Assembly: GCF_000153705.1 (NCBI RefSeq)
Contig: NZ_DS022272.1
Coordinates: 2,376,268 to 2,440,267, forward strand
Origin: Fulvimarina pelagi HTCC2506
Lineage (GTDB): Bacteria; Pseudomonadota; Alphaproteobacteria; Rhizobiales; Rhizobiaceae
Reading direction: 5' to 3'
DNA length: 64,000 nt
The first letter of the stretch is position 1. Each line of letters starts with the position of its first letter. The notes under the pieces are model-generated. The model saw only the letters and a list, made by a program, of their open reading frames with translations, did no database searches and was not told where the DNA came from. Of this stretch, positions 29,597 through 38,719 are shown piece by piece. Made by a program: the position numbers and the translations under genes.

Positions 29597-30964
29597 TCAG
29601 TTCGCTGCCGTATCCGCTGACGAATTGGTGTCGACCTTGGCCTGTTCCTTCGGCGGGAACATCGCATTGGTTTCGACACCGTTCAGTAGATCGAGAGCGT
29701 ATTTCAGCTGAAGATCCTCTTCGCGATCCTGCGGCACGTAGCTGGACGAACCGGAACCCTCGTCGGTCTCTTCGTTGCCCGTGATATGGCCACGCAAGGA
29801 AGATTCGCCTCGACTTATCTCCTCTTCAGGGTCAAGGCCCATCTGGCGCTTGATCTCGTCAGGCAGCGGCTGCTCGACCATGATGTCCGGATCGATGCCT
29901 CGGCCCTGGATAGAGCGGCCCGACGGCGTGTAATAGAGCGCCGTCGTCAGACGCATGGCGCCGGCCGATCCGAGCGGGATGATCGTCTGCACGGAACCCT
30001 TGCCGAAGGATCGCGAGCCGACGACGGTCGCCCGCCGTTGATCCTGCAGCGCACCTGCCACGATCTCGGACGCGGAGGCCGAGCCACCGTTGACGAGCAC
30101 GACGAGCGGCTTGCCGTCGATGTCGTCGCCGGAACGTGCGTTGTAGCGGCGAGTCTCGTCGGCGTTGCGACCCCGGGTCGAGACGATCTCGCCCTTTTGG
30201 AGGAAGGCATCCGAGACCGACACGGCTTCGTCGAGGAGGCCGCCCGGGTTGGAACGCAGATCGAGGACGTAACCCTTCAGATCGTCGCCGACTTCCGCGT
30301 TTATCTCGCGCACAGCTTCCTCGAGACCGACCGTGGTCTGCTCGTTGAAGCTGTTGACCTTGATGTAGCCGACATCATCGATCGCTTCGTGCTTCACCGA
30401 CTCGACGGTGATCAGATCGCGGGTCAGCGTCATGCGAAGCGGCTTCTCGGCGCCCTCGCGCACGACCGTGAGCTTCACATCCGTGCCGATCTCGCCCTTC
30501 ATCTTGTCGACGGCTTCGGAGAGCGTCAGACCGCGCACCTGGTCGCCGTCGATCTCTACGATGAGATCCCCAGAGAGGATACCGGCCTTTTCAGCAGGCG
30601 ACTCGGCAAAGGGCGAACCTTCGACGAGAACGACTTCGTCTTTCATCGTGACCTGTATGCCGAGACCACCGAACTGACCGCGCGTCTGAGAGCGCATGTC
30701 CTGCGCTTCCTTCGCGTTCATGTAACTGGAATGCGGGTCCAGCGAGGTCAGCATGCCGTTGATGGCGCTCTCGACCAGTTCCTGGTCGTTCGGCTCTTCT
30801 ACGTACTGGGCGCGGACGCGCTCGAAGACGTCGCCGAAGATCGCGAGCTGCCGATAGGTGTCAGAGCCTGCAGCGTTCGCAACGCCGGAACTCTGGCCAG
30901 CGACGGTCACCGCCGCCGCTCCCATCAATGCCCCGGCAAAGAGTATCGAAAGCTTACGAAACAT
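29597..30964 (-). CDS. ctpA: Carboxy-terminal processing protease (S41)
   Basis: This 455-residue periplasmic protease processes proteins at their C-termini. A signal peptide covers about the first 30 residues (MFRKLSILFAGALMGAAAVTV). A PDZ domain lies near 85-165 (GQFGGLGIQVTMKDEVVLVE, with AGILSGDLIVEIDG). The S41 core follows, with YVLDLRSNPGGLLDEAVSV and the catalytic serine in NGGSASASEIVAGALQD near 305; the lysine is in GSRSFGKGSVQT near 330. A start 36 bases earlier is possible, but the ATG at 30964 with GGGGA upstream is better. Its start overlaps the end of the envC-like gene, so the two are coupled. Confidence 0.92.
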   Translation of the reverse strand: MFRKLSILFAGALMGAAAVTVAGQSSGVANAAGSDTYRQLAIFGDVFERVRAQYVEEPNDQELVESAINGMLTSLDPHSSYMNAKEAQDMRSQTRGQFGGLGIQVTMKDEVVLVEGSPFAESPAEKAGILSGDLIVEIDGDQVRGLTLSEAVDKMKGEIGTDVKLTVVREGAEKPLRMTLTRDLITVESVKHEAIDDVGYIKVNSFNEQTTVGLEEAVREINAEVGDDLKGYVLDLRSNPGGLLDEAVSVSDAFLQKGEIVSTRGRNADETRRYNARSGDDIDGKPLVVLVNGGSASASEIVAGALQDQRRATVVGSRSFGKGSVQTIIPLGSAGAMRLTTALYYTPSGRSIQGRGIDPDIMVEQPLPDEIKRQMGLDPEEEISRGESSLRGHITGNEETDEGSGSSSYVPQDREEDLQLKYALDLLNGVETNAMFPPKEQAKVDTNSSADTAAN

Positions 30965-30984
30965 TCCCCGTCCTTCCCAAGGTC

Positions 30985-32769
30985 TCAATCCGTCCACCAT
31001 GCGGATGGATCGACCGGTCTTCCGTTTTTTCGGAACTCGACGTAAAGGGCGGGGCCCTCCGTACCGAAATCCGTCGCATTGACGCTCGCGAGGCGCCGTG
31101 AACCCATTGCGGCGATCGGCTCTCCGGCCGAAACGAACTGGCCGGTGTCGACATCTATCCGATCCATCCCTGCCAAGACGACATGATACCCGTCGCCTGC
31201 ATCTAGGATCAAGACCTCACCATAAGACCGGAACGGCCCGGAATACAAGACTTTGGCATCGGCCGGCGCGGTCACGACGTCGCCTGAGCGCGAGGCATAT
31301 GAAGCACCGGTCGTCTCCCGCCCGATATCGTCGCGTTCACCGAACCCAATTAAACGCCGCCCTGCAACCGGGCGAGACAAACGCCCCTTCATTGTCGAAA
31401 ATGGGGCGGAAGGTTCGAGAAAGCGAATGCGGCTGCGCAGTGCCTCGATGTCGTAAACTTCTGTCTCGCTTTGCGTTTTTGGATCATCGTCCGCAGAGAG
31501 CGCAGCAACCTCGTATGAGGTGTCATCTTCACCCTCTGCTTCCGCCACGATTACAGTTCCAGCATCCGCGGACTCCGGCTCGGATTCAGGCTCGGCTGCA
31601 GCCTCCGCATCCGCCAGACGTCTGGCTTCGGCCGCAGCAACCCGCTTCGCCTCGGCATCCCGCTCCGCCTCGGCCGCGCGTTCGGCCTCAGCGACCCTTT
31701 TTTCATCCGCAATGCGTTCCGCTTCTGCCGCCCGCCTCTCGGCATCAAGACGCGCTACACGCTCAGCCTCCTCTACCCTCGCCTTTTCGGCGGCGATCTG
31801 ACGTTCTCGGGCGAGACGCGCCTCCTGACGGGCCTTCTCAGCGGCTTCGGCGCGCGCTTTCTCGGCCGCTTTGCGCTCGGCTTCCTCGATCATGCGCGCA
31901 GTCTTAACGTCTTCGTCGAGGGCGGCGATCAGGCCTTTCAGATCTTCGGCCTCGCCAGCGAGTTTGTCCGCTCGCCGTTTCACGGTATCGCGACGCTCAA
32001 GATTGTTCTCTTCCAGCGATACCTTTCTGGCAGCGAGACGCTTGAGGCGCTCTTCCTCGCGGCGATGGGACGCAAGTTCGTCGCCAAAGCTACCCATGCG
32101 CACGGAAAGTTCATCCCGGACCGCGTCTAGCTTCTCAAGATCGGCCAGAAGAACGACGGTTTCGTCCCGAAGGCTTGGTACGACAGAACCCAGGAGAATG
32201 GCGCTGCGCACCGAGCCCAAAGCGTCTTCGGGCTTGACCAACAATGCCGGCGGCGGCTTTCGACCAAGTCGTTGTAGAGCGGCGAGAACCTCGGCGAGCA
32301 GCGCTCGTCGTTCCGCGAGCGATGCCTTTAGGTCTCCTTCCTGCGACGACAGATCCTCAATCTGCGCCTCCAGTTCGTCGAGTTTATTGCTTGCCTGCTT
32401 CTGACGTTCCGCCGCCTCGATCATGGCCTCACGGATTTCGTTGCGGTCGTTTCTGAGCGACCGAATCTCGTCGTCTAGCCGAGAGAGTACTTTTTCGGTC
32501 ACCTCTGAATTGGAAGCGATCGTCCTCAATTCCTCGAGTGTTTGCCGACGCTGGCGTTCGAGGACGGCGGATCTTGTGGGCTGCAGGGCAGCGGTCTCTA
32601 TAGAATCGGTCGTTTCATCCGCGGCGACCACGAGAAGTTGGTCTCCGGGCCCCTCCTCCGCACGGGCGCTCGGCGGAATATAGTGTGTCACGATAAAGAC
32701 GCAGGCGAGCAGGATCACCCCGAGCAGGCGGGTCCGGCGCGGCGCATCAGATGTCGACCGTCCTTTCAA
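30985..32769 (-). CDS. EnvC-like murein hydrolase activator, degenerate LytM
   Basis: This 594-residue protein has a signal peptide or anchor (about 15-37), coiled coils with many Leu/Glu/Arg heptads (about 60-290), a very Ala/Glu/Arg-rich stretch of EAERxA-type repeats (about 285-390), and a C-terminal LytM/M23-like domain (about 450-590). The domain lacks the usual zinc ligands HxxxD and HxH, as in EnvC, so it probably activates amidases rather than cutting peptidoglycan itself. The start is a TTG with GAGG six bases upstream. It lies directly upstream of ctpA. Confidence 0.85.
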   Translation of the reverse strand: MKGRSTSDAPRRTRLLGVILLACVFIVTHYIPPSARAEEGPGDQLLVVAADETTDSIETAALQPTRSAVLERQRRQTLEELRTIASNSEVTEKVLSRLDDEIRSLRNDRNEIREAMIEAAERQKQASNKLDELEAQIEDLSSQEGDLKASLAERRALLAEVLAALQRLGRKPPPALLVKPEDALGSVRSAILLGSVVPSLRDETVVLLADLEKLDAVRDELSVRMGSFGDELASHRREEERLKRLAARKVSLEENNLERRDTVKRRADKLAGEAEDLKGLIAALDEDVKTARMIEEAERKAAEKARAEAAEKARQEARLARERQIAAEKARVEEAERVARLDAERRAAEAERIADEKRVAEAERAAEAERDAEAKRVAAAEARRLADAEAAAEPESEPESADAGTVIVAEAEGEDDTSYEVAALSADDDPKTQSETEVYDIEALRSRIRFLEPSAPFSTMKGRLSRPVAGRRLIGFGERDDIGRETTGASYASRSGDVVTAPADAKVLYSGPFRSYGEVLILDAGDGYHVVLAGMDRIDVDTGQFVSAGEPIAAMGSRRLASVNATDFGTEGPALYVEFRKNGRPVDPSAWWTD

Positions 32770-32909
32770 CCCGTACCTCGCTTCCCTTCCCCGCCTTTGT
32801 CCGACCTTGGAACTTCCTGGACCTGCCTCGGCACCTGCCGATCCTGCCCGGATTGAAACGATGAATCATTAACAACGCATCAACCATGTGCAGGCAATGA
32901 CCGGAGGGC

Positions 32910-32948
32910 GCTTCGCGCGTAAAAATCGAACCCCGTTGTGCGCGAAGC
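32910..32948. other. Long-loop inverted repeat upstream of the envC-like gene
   Basis: GCTTCGCGC pairs perfectly with GCGCGAAGC over a 21-base loop, just after rlmH ends and before the envC leader. On the minus strand a T-run lies inside the loop rather than after the stem, so it is not a standard terminator. Confidence 0.35.
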
Positions 32949-32967
32949 ACGGCAGTCTCATCGGAAG

Positions 32968-33450
32968 TTAGGAACGATGGTAGGGATGGCCGGCGAGAAT
33001 CGTGACCGCCCGGTAGAGTTGTTCTACGAGCAGAATACGGGCAATCTGGTGAGGAAAGGTCATCCGTCCGAGCGAGAGTGCGAGATCGGCACTTTGACGC
33101 AAACCGCCGTCGAGCCCGTCCGGTCCGCCAATGACAAGCGCGCAGTCGCGCACACTGTCATCGCGCCAAGCGCCGAGGATCTCGGCGAATTCTTGAGAGG
33201 TTAATGTTCTACCGCGCTCATCGAGAGTGACGAGTCTTGCGCCCTCCCCTGCCACCGCCTTCAACTGTGCGGCCTCGTCGGCTCTTTTTGCTTTCGCATC
33301 CTGTTCGCGCGACTCGGGGAACTCCGATAGCGCTTGCCATTCAAGACCGACCTGCGGACCGGCCTTTTTAAGCCGGTCGACATAGCGCTCGAAGAGCTCG
33401 TTCTCAGGTCCTCGTTTGAGGCGCCCGATCGCTGCAATAGAGATCCGCAT
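32968..33450 (-). CDS. rlmH: 23S rRNA (pseudouridine-1915-N3)-methyltransferase
   Basis: This 160-residue SPOUT-fold methyltransferase modifies pseudouridine 1915 in helix 69 of 23S rRNA on the assembled ribosome. VTLDERGRTLTSQEFAEIL near 74-92 and ALVIGGPDGLDGGLRQSAD near 105-125 with SLGRMTFPHQIARILLVEQLYRA are the family motifs, and it ends in the usual HPYHR. The ATG at 33450 gives the standard N-terminus MRISIAAIGRLK. It lies just downstream of rsfS, the normal pairing. Confidence 0.94.
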   Translation of the reverse strand: MRISIAAIGRLKRGPENELFERYVDRLKKAGPQVGLEWQALSEFPESREQDAKAKRADEAAQLKAVAGEGARLVTLDERGRTLTSQEFAEILGAWRDDSVRDCALVIGGPDGLDGGLRQSADLALSLGRMTFPHQIARILLVEQLYRAVTILAGHPYHRS

Positions 33451-33568
33451 CAGCCAGAACCATCCGGCCGCGATCGCCCGTTCAAGGACATCGACCCTTT
33501 TTACCCGCTTGTGCCAAATGTCCGCGGGCAAACCATGGTCTCGGACACCGCCTCTTCCAGATGGTCCG

Positions 33569-33979
33569 TCAGTGCACAGTCTCTGCAGACTGGTTGCTGC
33601 CGACGGTCCACATCTTTTCCAGATTGTAGAACTCCCGGACTTCCGGTCTGAAGATGTGGAATATGACGTCGCCGGTATCGATCAGGACCCAGTCGCCATT
33701 CTGCAGGCCCTCGACCTTCGGCGTCTTGACGCCAGCGTCCTTGAGGTCCTTGAGGAGATGGTCGGACAAGGCAGTGACATGACGATGCGAGCGCCCCGAA
33801 ACGATCACCATGTGATCGGCCAGCGCCGACTTGCCTCTCATGTCGATAGAAACGATGTTTTCGCCCTTGGAGTCTTCGAGGCTCCGCAGCGCGTGTTCAA
33901 GAACGGCCTGTCCGTCCGATTCTTCGGCGGCGGGCGTTTCGGAAGCAGCCGGATAAAATCCGCTCTTCGCTTCAGCCAT
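33569..33979 (-). CDS. rsfS: Ribosome silencing factor
   Basis: This 136-residue protein binds uL14 on the 50S subunit and blocks subunit joining in starved cells. The core contains KGENIVSIDMRGKSALADHM, IVSGRSHRHVTALSDHL and the C-terminal WVLIDTGDVIFHIFRPEVRE; all are family hallmarks. A short variable N-terminus (about 25 residues) precedes it. The common upstream neighbour nadD is not here: a 675-base gap precedes the gene. Confidence 0.94.
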   Translation of the reverse strand: MAEAKSGFYPAASETPAAEESDGQAVLEHALRSLEDSKGENIVSIDMRGKSALADHMVIVSGRSHRHVTALSDHLLKDLKDAGVKTPKVEGLQNGDWVLIDTGDVIFHIFRPEVREFYNLEKMWTVGSNQSAETVH

Positions 33980-34654
33980 TGGTCTCAGTGTCGTTTTCCC
34001 TTTCTCGAAGACCGCGGAGCCGGACGATCTTTCTCCACCGGCTCAACCCCAAGGTGGCAGCGTTTTGCGACAGTTTCAAGATGATGCAGTCGAGACAGCC
34101 GCCACTAAAAGTAAATGCCGCAGCATAGCATCGTGTCAGCATCGTCACTTTACGAAACTACCCTTCTTTGGCGCGGCATGCCCGCAAAGCGAAAGTCGAA
34201 ACTCAAGGGGAAAATCACATTCGCCCAGAGCCTGAGTGTTGTACATCTCGTAGACCCCGGCGCTTGTGACGGAGTCCGAGACAGCCAGAGGGCGAGAACT
34301 TGAATGCCTTCAGCAAGTCATCTGTTTGGGATCTTGGACCGACGCTGAAGACACGAGGCGAAAGCGAAATGATCAACCTGTCTTCGGATCGTCCTTTAAG
34401 ACGGTCGAATCGCTTCTCGGTCTCGGGCTTTGAGTGAAACCGGCGCCTCTCCAAACGGTTTTTACGGTGGCGGCAGTGGCATTCGAAGCGACCGACCCTC
34501 TAAGAAACCAATCCGGTGACACTTTCCAAGTGACGCCCGCTTTTGAGCTGACCAATTTCATCGCGTCCTCAAACAGCGAAATTTGCACCTAGCCGGCTGG
34601 TGCTATCGGTCTTATTCACAGGGAGACTATTCAACTTCGACGTCGAGGACTTCG
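33980..34654. other. Long intergenic region between rsfS and cysG
   Basis: This 675-base gap lies between divergent genes. Several short frames exist, but none has a good ribosome site or recognisable protein. It is somewhat lower in GC than the genes around it. It is where nadD would normally be, but no trace of nadD is seen. Confidence 0.5.
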
Positions 34655-36223
34655 ATGACGCTTCAAACAGAACCATCACAACGGCGGGATGGCCTGACGG
34701 TCCATGCTGGCCGCAGCGGAAGCGGTTCTTCCACGTCGGAGGTGTCTGGGACGGCTTTCGTTAAGCGACCGGATCGAATGGGGCCGCTCGCCGTACTCCC
34801 AGTCTTTTTCGAGCTGAAGAACAAACGCGTTGTCATGACAGGTGGAGGCCCGGGTGCAGCGTGGAAAGCCGAACTTCTCGCCGCGACCGGTGCATTTGTC
34901 GACATCTACATTCCCGCGGCCGAAGTCAGCGACGAGATGGCCGACTTTATCGGTTCAAAGGCGGCTGATGAGAAGATCCGTCATCTCGATCGGCCTTGGA
35001 GTGTTGACATCTTCGCCGGTGCAGCAGTGGCGGTCGGCGACGTAGAGAGCGAAGCCGAGGCGCAGGCGTTCCGCTGTGCGGCAAAGGCGGCGGGCGTGCC
35101 GGTGAACCTCGTCGACAAACCCGCCTATTGCGACTTCACCTTCGGGTCGATCGTCAACCGCTCGCCGCTCGTCGTCGGCATTTCGACGGCCGGTGCAGCG
35201 CCAATCCTCGGCCAGGCCGCAAGACGGCGCATCGAGACGCTGCTGCCGCCAAGTCTTCAGGAATGGGCGGAGGCGGCTGCGCGGCTGCGCGACCGCGTGA
35301 TCCTGCGCCTCGCGCCCGGCGCGGAGCGTCGGTCGTTCTGGGAGCGCTTTTCGGATGCTGCATTCAAGACCACGCCACCTCAAGACGAAGCCGAGCTCGA
35401 TGAATCGATCCGGACGATCGCGGCCAGTTCTTCCAAGGTTGGTATGGTCACCCTAGTTGGCGCAGGTCCGGGTGAAGCGGAACTCCTGACGCTCAAAGCC
35501 GTGCGGGCGCTTCAGGCCGCCGACGTCATCCTCTTCGACGATCTCGTCTCGTCCGACATTCTGGAGCTCGCCCGCCGCGAGGCCAAACGCATGCTCGTTG
35601 GCAAGCGCGCCGCCCGCGAAAGCTGCAAGCAAGAAGACATCAATCGAATGATGGTCGAGTTCGCGGAGGCCGGCAAATCGGTCGTGCGGCTGAAGTCCGG
35701 CGATGTTTCCATATTCGGCCGGGCCGGCGAGGAACTGGCCGAATTGAAACGTCGCAAGATCCCATACGCGATCGTGCCTGGGATCACGGCCGCCTCGGCG
35801 CTCGCCAGCACCTTCGGCATTTCCCTCACCCATCGCGATCACGCCCAGCAGCTGCGTTTCGTGACTGGTCATTCAAAGAAGGGCGGACTCCCGGACGACG
35901 TCGACTGGACCGCGCTCGCTGGTCCGCGCGCGACGACGATCTTCTACATGGGCGGCCGTATGTCCCAGAAGATCGCCGACCGGTTGATGCAGGAAGGGCT
36001 ACCGGCCGAGACGCCGGTCGCGGTCGCCGCCAATCTCAGCCGCGACGACGAGACCCGGGCCGTCGGGCGCATCGACCGGTTGGGCGAGATCGTGGAGCGG
36101 ATTGGCGTCGACCGGCCCATCCTCATCGGTGTCGGGAACGTGTTCTCGGAGGTCGCCGCGAATTCGATCGACGTCGATCATCCCGAAACAGCAGCGCTTG
36201 AGAGGCGATCGGCCGCGGGATGA
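34655..36223 (+). CDS. cysG: Siroheme synthase
   Basis: This 522-residue protein makes siroheme, the cofactor of sulfite and nitrite reductases, from uroporphyrinogen III. The N-terminal dehydrogenase/ferrochelatase domain has VVMTGGGPGAAWKAEL (about 57-72) and NRSPLVVGISTAGAAPIL (about 167-184). The C-terminal SUMT domain has MVTLVGAGPGEAELLTLKAV near 265, DVILFDDLVS, RLKSGDVSIFGRAGEEL and IPYAIVPGITAASALAS. A non-conserved N-terminal stretch of about 48 residues precedes the usual start; an internal ATG before GPLAVLPVF is an alternative. No cysI-type gene is near, which differs from many relatives. Confidence 0.9.
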   Translation: MTLQTEPSQRRDGLTVHAGRSGSGSSTSEVSGTAFVKRPDRMGPLAVLPVFFELKNKRVVMTGGGPGAAWKAELLAATGAFVDIYIPAAEVSDEMADFIGSKAADEKIRHLDRPWSVDIFAGAAVAVGDVESEAEAQAFRCAAKAAGVPVNLVDKPAYCDFTFGSIVNRSPLVVGISTAGAAPILGQAARRRIETLLPPSLQEWAEAAARLRDRVILRLAPGAERRSFWERFSDAAFKTTPPQDEAELDESIRTIAASSSKVGMVTLVGAGPGEAELLTLKAVRALQAADVILFDDLVSSDILELARREAKRMLVGKRAARESCKQEDINRMMVEFAEAGKSVVRLKSGDVSIFGRAGEELAELKRRKIPYAIVPGITAASALASTFGISLTHRDHAQQLRFVTGHSKKGGLPDDVDWTALAGPRATTIFYMGGRMSQKIADRLMQEGLPAETPVAVAANLSRDDETRAVGRIDRLGEIVERIGVDRPILIGVGNVFSEVAANSIDVDHPETAALERRSAAG

Positions 36224-36230
36224 GATCCCG

Positions 36231-37130
36231 TCAAACGGACCGCTCGTCCAGTGTTTTCGCGGACAGGTTATGCTGGTGGCGGGCGCGCAGATAGCGGGCT
36301 CGCTCATCCGTTAGCCTGTCTACGCACCGCGGGCAGGAAACACCATGCTCGTAGCTCTTCGAGCGCGTCTCGTCTTCGGACAGGGGTTCGCCACAGGCAT
36401 AGCAGGCGATCCATGACCCGGCTTGGAGACCGTGGCCGACGGCGACCCGGTCGTCGAAGACGTAGCATTCACCGTTCCATCGGGACGTTTCCGGCGCAAC
36501 ATCCTCGAGATATTTCAGAATGCCGCCTTTGAGATGAAACACCTGCTCGAAGCCTTGGGCGAGCATGAAACTCGAGGCTTTTTCGCAGCGGATGCCGCCC
36601 GTGCAGAACATCGCGACCTTCCGGTGTTTCGACGGATCGAGCTCCGCTTCCACATAGGCCTTGAACTCCGTGAAGCTTTCGATGCCGGGATCGACCGCGC
36701 ATTCGAACGTGCCGACTTTCGTCTCGTAGCGATTGCGGGTGTCGACGAGGAGCACCTCCGGATCGGCGATCAATTCGTTCCAATCAACCGGCTCGACATA
36801 GGTGCCGGCCCGGACACTGGGATCAGCTTCCGGTGCACGCATGGTGATGATTTCGGGGCGGATGCGAACCTTCATGCGCATGAAGGGCCAGGCGGCCGCG
36901 TGCGACCGCTTCACCTCTCCCTGCGAGATTTTACAGATGGCATCAAGGCAATCGACCAAAGCTTGAACGCCGCGATCGGGACCTGCGACGGTCCCGTTGA
37001 TTCCCTCATTCGCGATGAGGATCGTTCCGCGCAAACCCTCCGCCTGGCAGAATTTGAGTAGCGTTTCCCGCAGGAGCGGCAGGTCGTCGAGGGGAACGAA
37101 CCGATAGAAAGCAACGACATTCAGCATCAT
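36231..37130 (-). CDS. trhO: tRNA uridine(34) hydroxylase (rhodanese family)
   Basis: This 299-residue cytoplasmic enzyme hydroxylates uridine 34 of tRNA, an early step to 5-alkoxyuridine. It has the N-terminal acylphosphatase-like domain with GTILIANEGINGTVAG near 35-50. The rhodanese domain has DTRNRYETKVGTF, and the active-site cysteine is in MFCTGGIRCEKASSFML near 175. The tail carries two CxxC pairs (CYACG and CPRC) that may bind zinc. It is convergent with cysG with a 7-base gap. Confidence 0.92.
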   Translation of the reverse strand: MMLNVVAFYRFVPLDDLPLLRETLLKFCQAEGLRGTILIANEGINGTVAGPDRGVQALVDCLDAICKISQGEVKRSHAAAWPFMRMKVRIRPEIITMRAPEADPSVRAGTYVEPVDWNELIADPEVLLVDTRNRYETKVGTFECAVDPGIESFTEFKAYVEAELDPSKHRKVAMFCTGGIRCEKASSFMLAQGFEQVFHLKGGILKYLEDVAPETSRWNGECYVFDDRVAVGHGLQAGSWIACYACGEPLSEDETRSKSYEHGVSCPRCVDRLTDERARYLRARHQHNLSAKTLDERSV

Positions 37131-37355
37131 GAGCGGCTCTTAGCGCCGGCTAGAGACAGGCGCAATGATGCATCATCGCGAGTTCGCTAGCGCCGCGCGA
37201 AGCGTTTCGCTTCCCCGGTCAAGGCCTACGCGCTATGTCGTCGGGTACGATCGCAGCCACGTTCTGAAAGTCCTCCCATCCAAGTTCCCAACCGCATTCT
37301 TGGTCTGGCGCTCCTCGCGACGGCCCTTTTCACGATATTTCGCGACTGGTTCGCC

Positions 37356-38672
37356 GTGCCCGGCAGCGGGATGCTAGCGGCGTTCGGTGTCGCCGTGTTT
37401 CTCGCCTTGGCATGGCCTAGTGCCACCTGGTCGCGCCGTATGTTCGTGGTGATCGGGCTCGCGCTGACTACAATAGCGGTTGCGACGCGGACGGAATGGT
37501 CGGCTCTCCTGCTCGCCGCCCTCGGTCAGGGCGCGTTCATCGCGACCTTCTTCGTCGCGCTCGCGACGCTGCGAACACCTGCTGCGATCTCCCCGTCGAT
37601 CATCCGATGCGGAGAATATCTCGCGAGCCAACCGCCGGGTAAACGCTATCTCGCGCTTACCAGCGGCGGCCATCTCTTCGCGCTCGTCCTCAATTATGGA
37701 GCGATCCAACTCCTGGGTGGCCTTACCGAGAGCATCGCGGGCCGCGAACCGAACGAAGAGCTTCGCGAGATTCGAAACAAGCGCATGTTGCTGGCAGTCC
37801 AGCGTGGGTTCTGCGCATCCCTTCTCTGGTCGCCGCTGGCTTTCGCCATGGCGATCACGACCTCGATCATTCCGGAAGCGAGTTGGTCCTCGGCGGCTGG
37901 CCTCGCGATCATGAACGCCCTGATCTTTTCCGGGATCGGATGGACTCTCGATACGATCGTGAAGCCGAAATTAAGCGGACCCCGCCCCGCTCCCGCTAAA
38001 TCGAGGGGATCGATCCGCGACCTGAAACCGCTTCTCCTTCTCCTTTTCTTGATCTTTTTCGGGGTCGGCCTTTTGGAGCTCGCGACTGGTTTTCGGGTCG
38101 TGACGGTGGTGATGCTCTTTATACCGATTGTCGCCTTCGGGTGGCTCGTCATCGAAGCGCAGAAAGAGGCCGAGCCGGCAAAGACCATTCGCTCGTATCT
38201 ATACAACTTCGCCTTGACGGAGATCCCGTCCTATCGCTCGGAGGTGGTGCTCCTAATCATGGCCGGCTTTATCGGCTCGTTGGGCGCAGCTCTGGCGGTC
38301 CCTGTCCTGCAGCGGTCTGGCCTAGATCTCTCGACACTACCAACCTGGGTGATCATCGCGGCCCCGGTTTGGCTGATCCCGCTCTTCGGGCAGTTCGGCA
38401 TGAATCCGATCCTGTCGGTCTCGCTTTTCGCTCCGATCCTGCCGGCGCCGGACGCGATCGGCGTCGCGCCGGAAGCGGTTGTCTGTGCGATCACCGCCGG
38501 CTGGGCGCTGGCCGGCGCGACCTCGCCTTTCACGGCGACGACGATGCTGATCGGTCGCCTGGGACACACCACAGCCTTTAGGGTCGGCACCTACTGGAAC
38601 CGCACCTTCTTCCTCGTGGCGGCCACGGCCCTCACCGGAACCAGCCTAATGATCGCGACGCTCGGCAGCTGA
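37356..38672 (+). CDS. Polytopic membrane protein, ion-transporter-like, uncertain start
   Basis: This protein of at least 438 residues has about 11 hydrophobic segments. FGQFGMNPILSVSLFAPILP near 345-365 and AGWALAGATSPFTATTMLIG near 385-405 look like the paired pore loops of ion-transporter-superfamily permeases, but I cannot name a family. The start is doubtful. GTG 37356 and ATG 37371 are the first usual codons, yet the frame stays open from 37191, and its translation just upstream (ILGLALLATALFTIFRDW) looks like a first membrane helix of the same protein. A rare start codon or an N-terminal frameshift is possible. Confidence 0.65.
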   Translation: MPGSGMLAAFGVAVFLALAWPSATWSRRMFVVIGLALTTIAVATRTEWSALLLAALGQGAFIATFFVALATLRTPAAISPSIIRCGEYLASQPPGKRYLALTSGGHLFALVLNYGAIQLLGGLTESIAGREPNEELREIRNKRMLLAVQRGFCASLLWSPLAFAMAITTSIIPEASWSSAAGLAIMNALIFSGIGWTLDTIVKPKLSGPRPAPAKSRGSIRDLKPLLLLLFLIFFGVGLLELATGFRVVTVVMLFIPIVAFGWLVIEAQKEAEPAKTIRSYLYNFALTEIPSYRSEVVLLIMAGFIGSLGAALAVPVLQRSGLDLSTLPTWVIIAAPVWLIPLFGQFGMNPILSVSLFAPILPAPDAIGVAPEAVVCAITAGWALAGATSPFTATTMLIGRLGHTTAFRVGTYWNRTFFLVAATALTGTSLMIATLGS

Positions 38673-38719
38673 GACTGTGCCTCCCCAAAAATGAGGCCGA
38701 TCCGTGCGCTACAGGTTTC

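Noticed and set aside
29786-31045. 419-codon plus-strand open frame over ctpA
   Set aside because: It is the antisense shadow of a protease with complete motifs.
34115-34588. Short frames in the gap before cysG
   Set aside because: They overlap each other on both strands, lack ribosome sites and do not look like known proteins.
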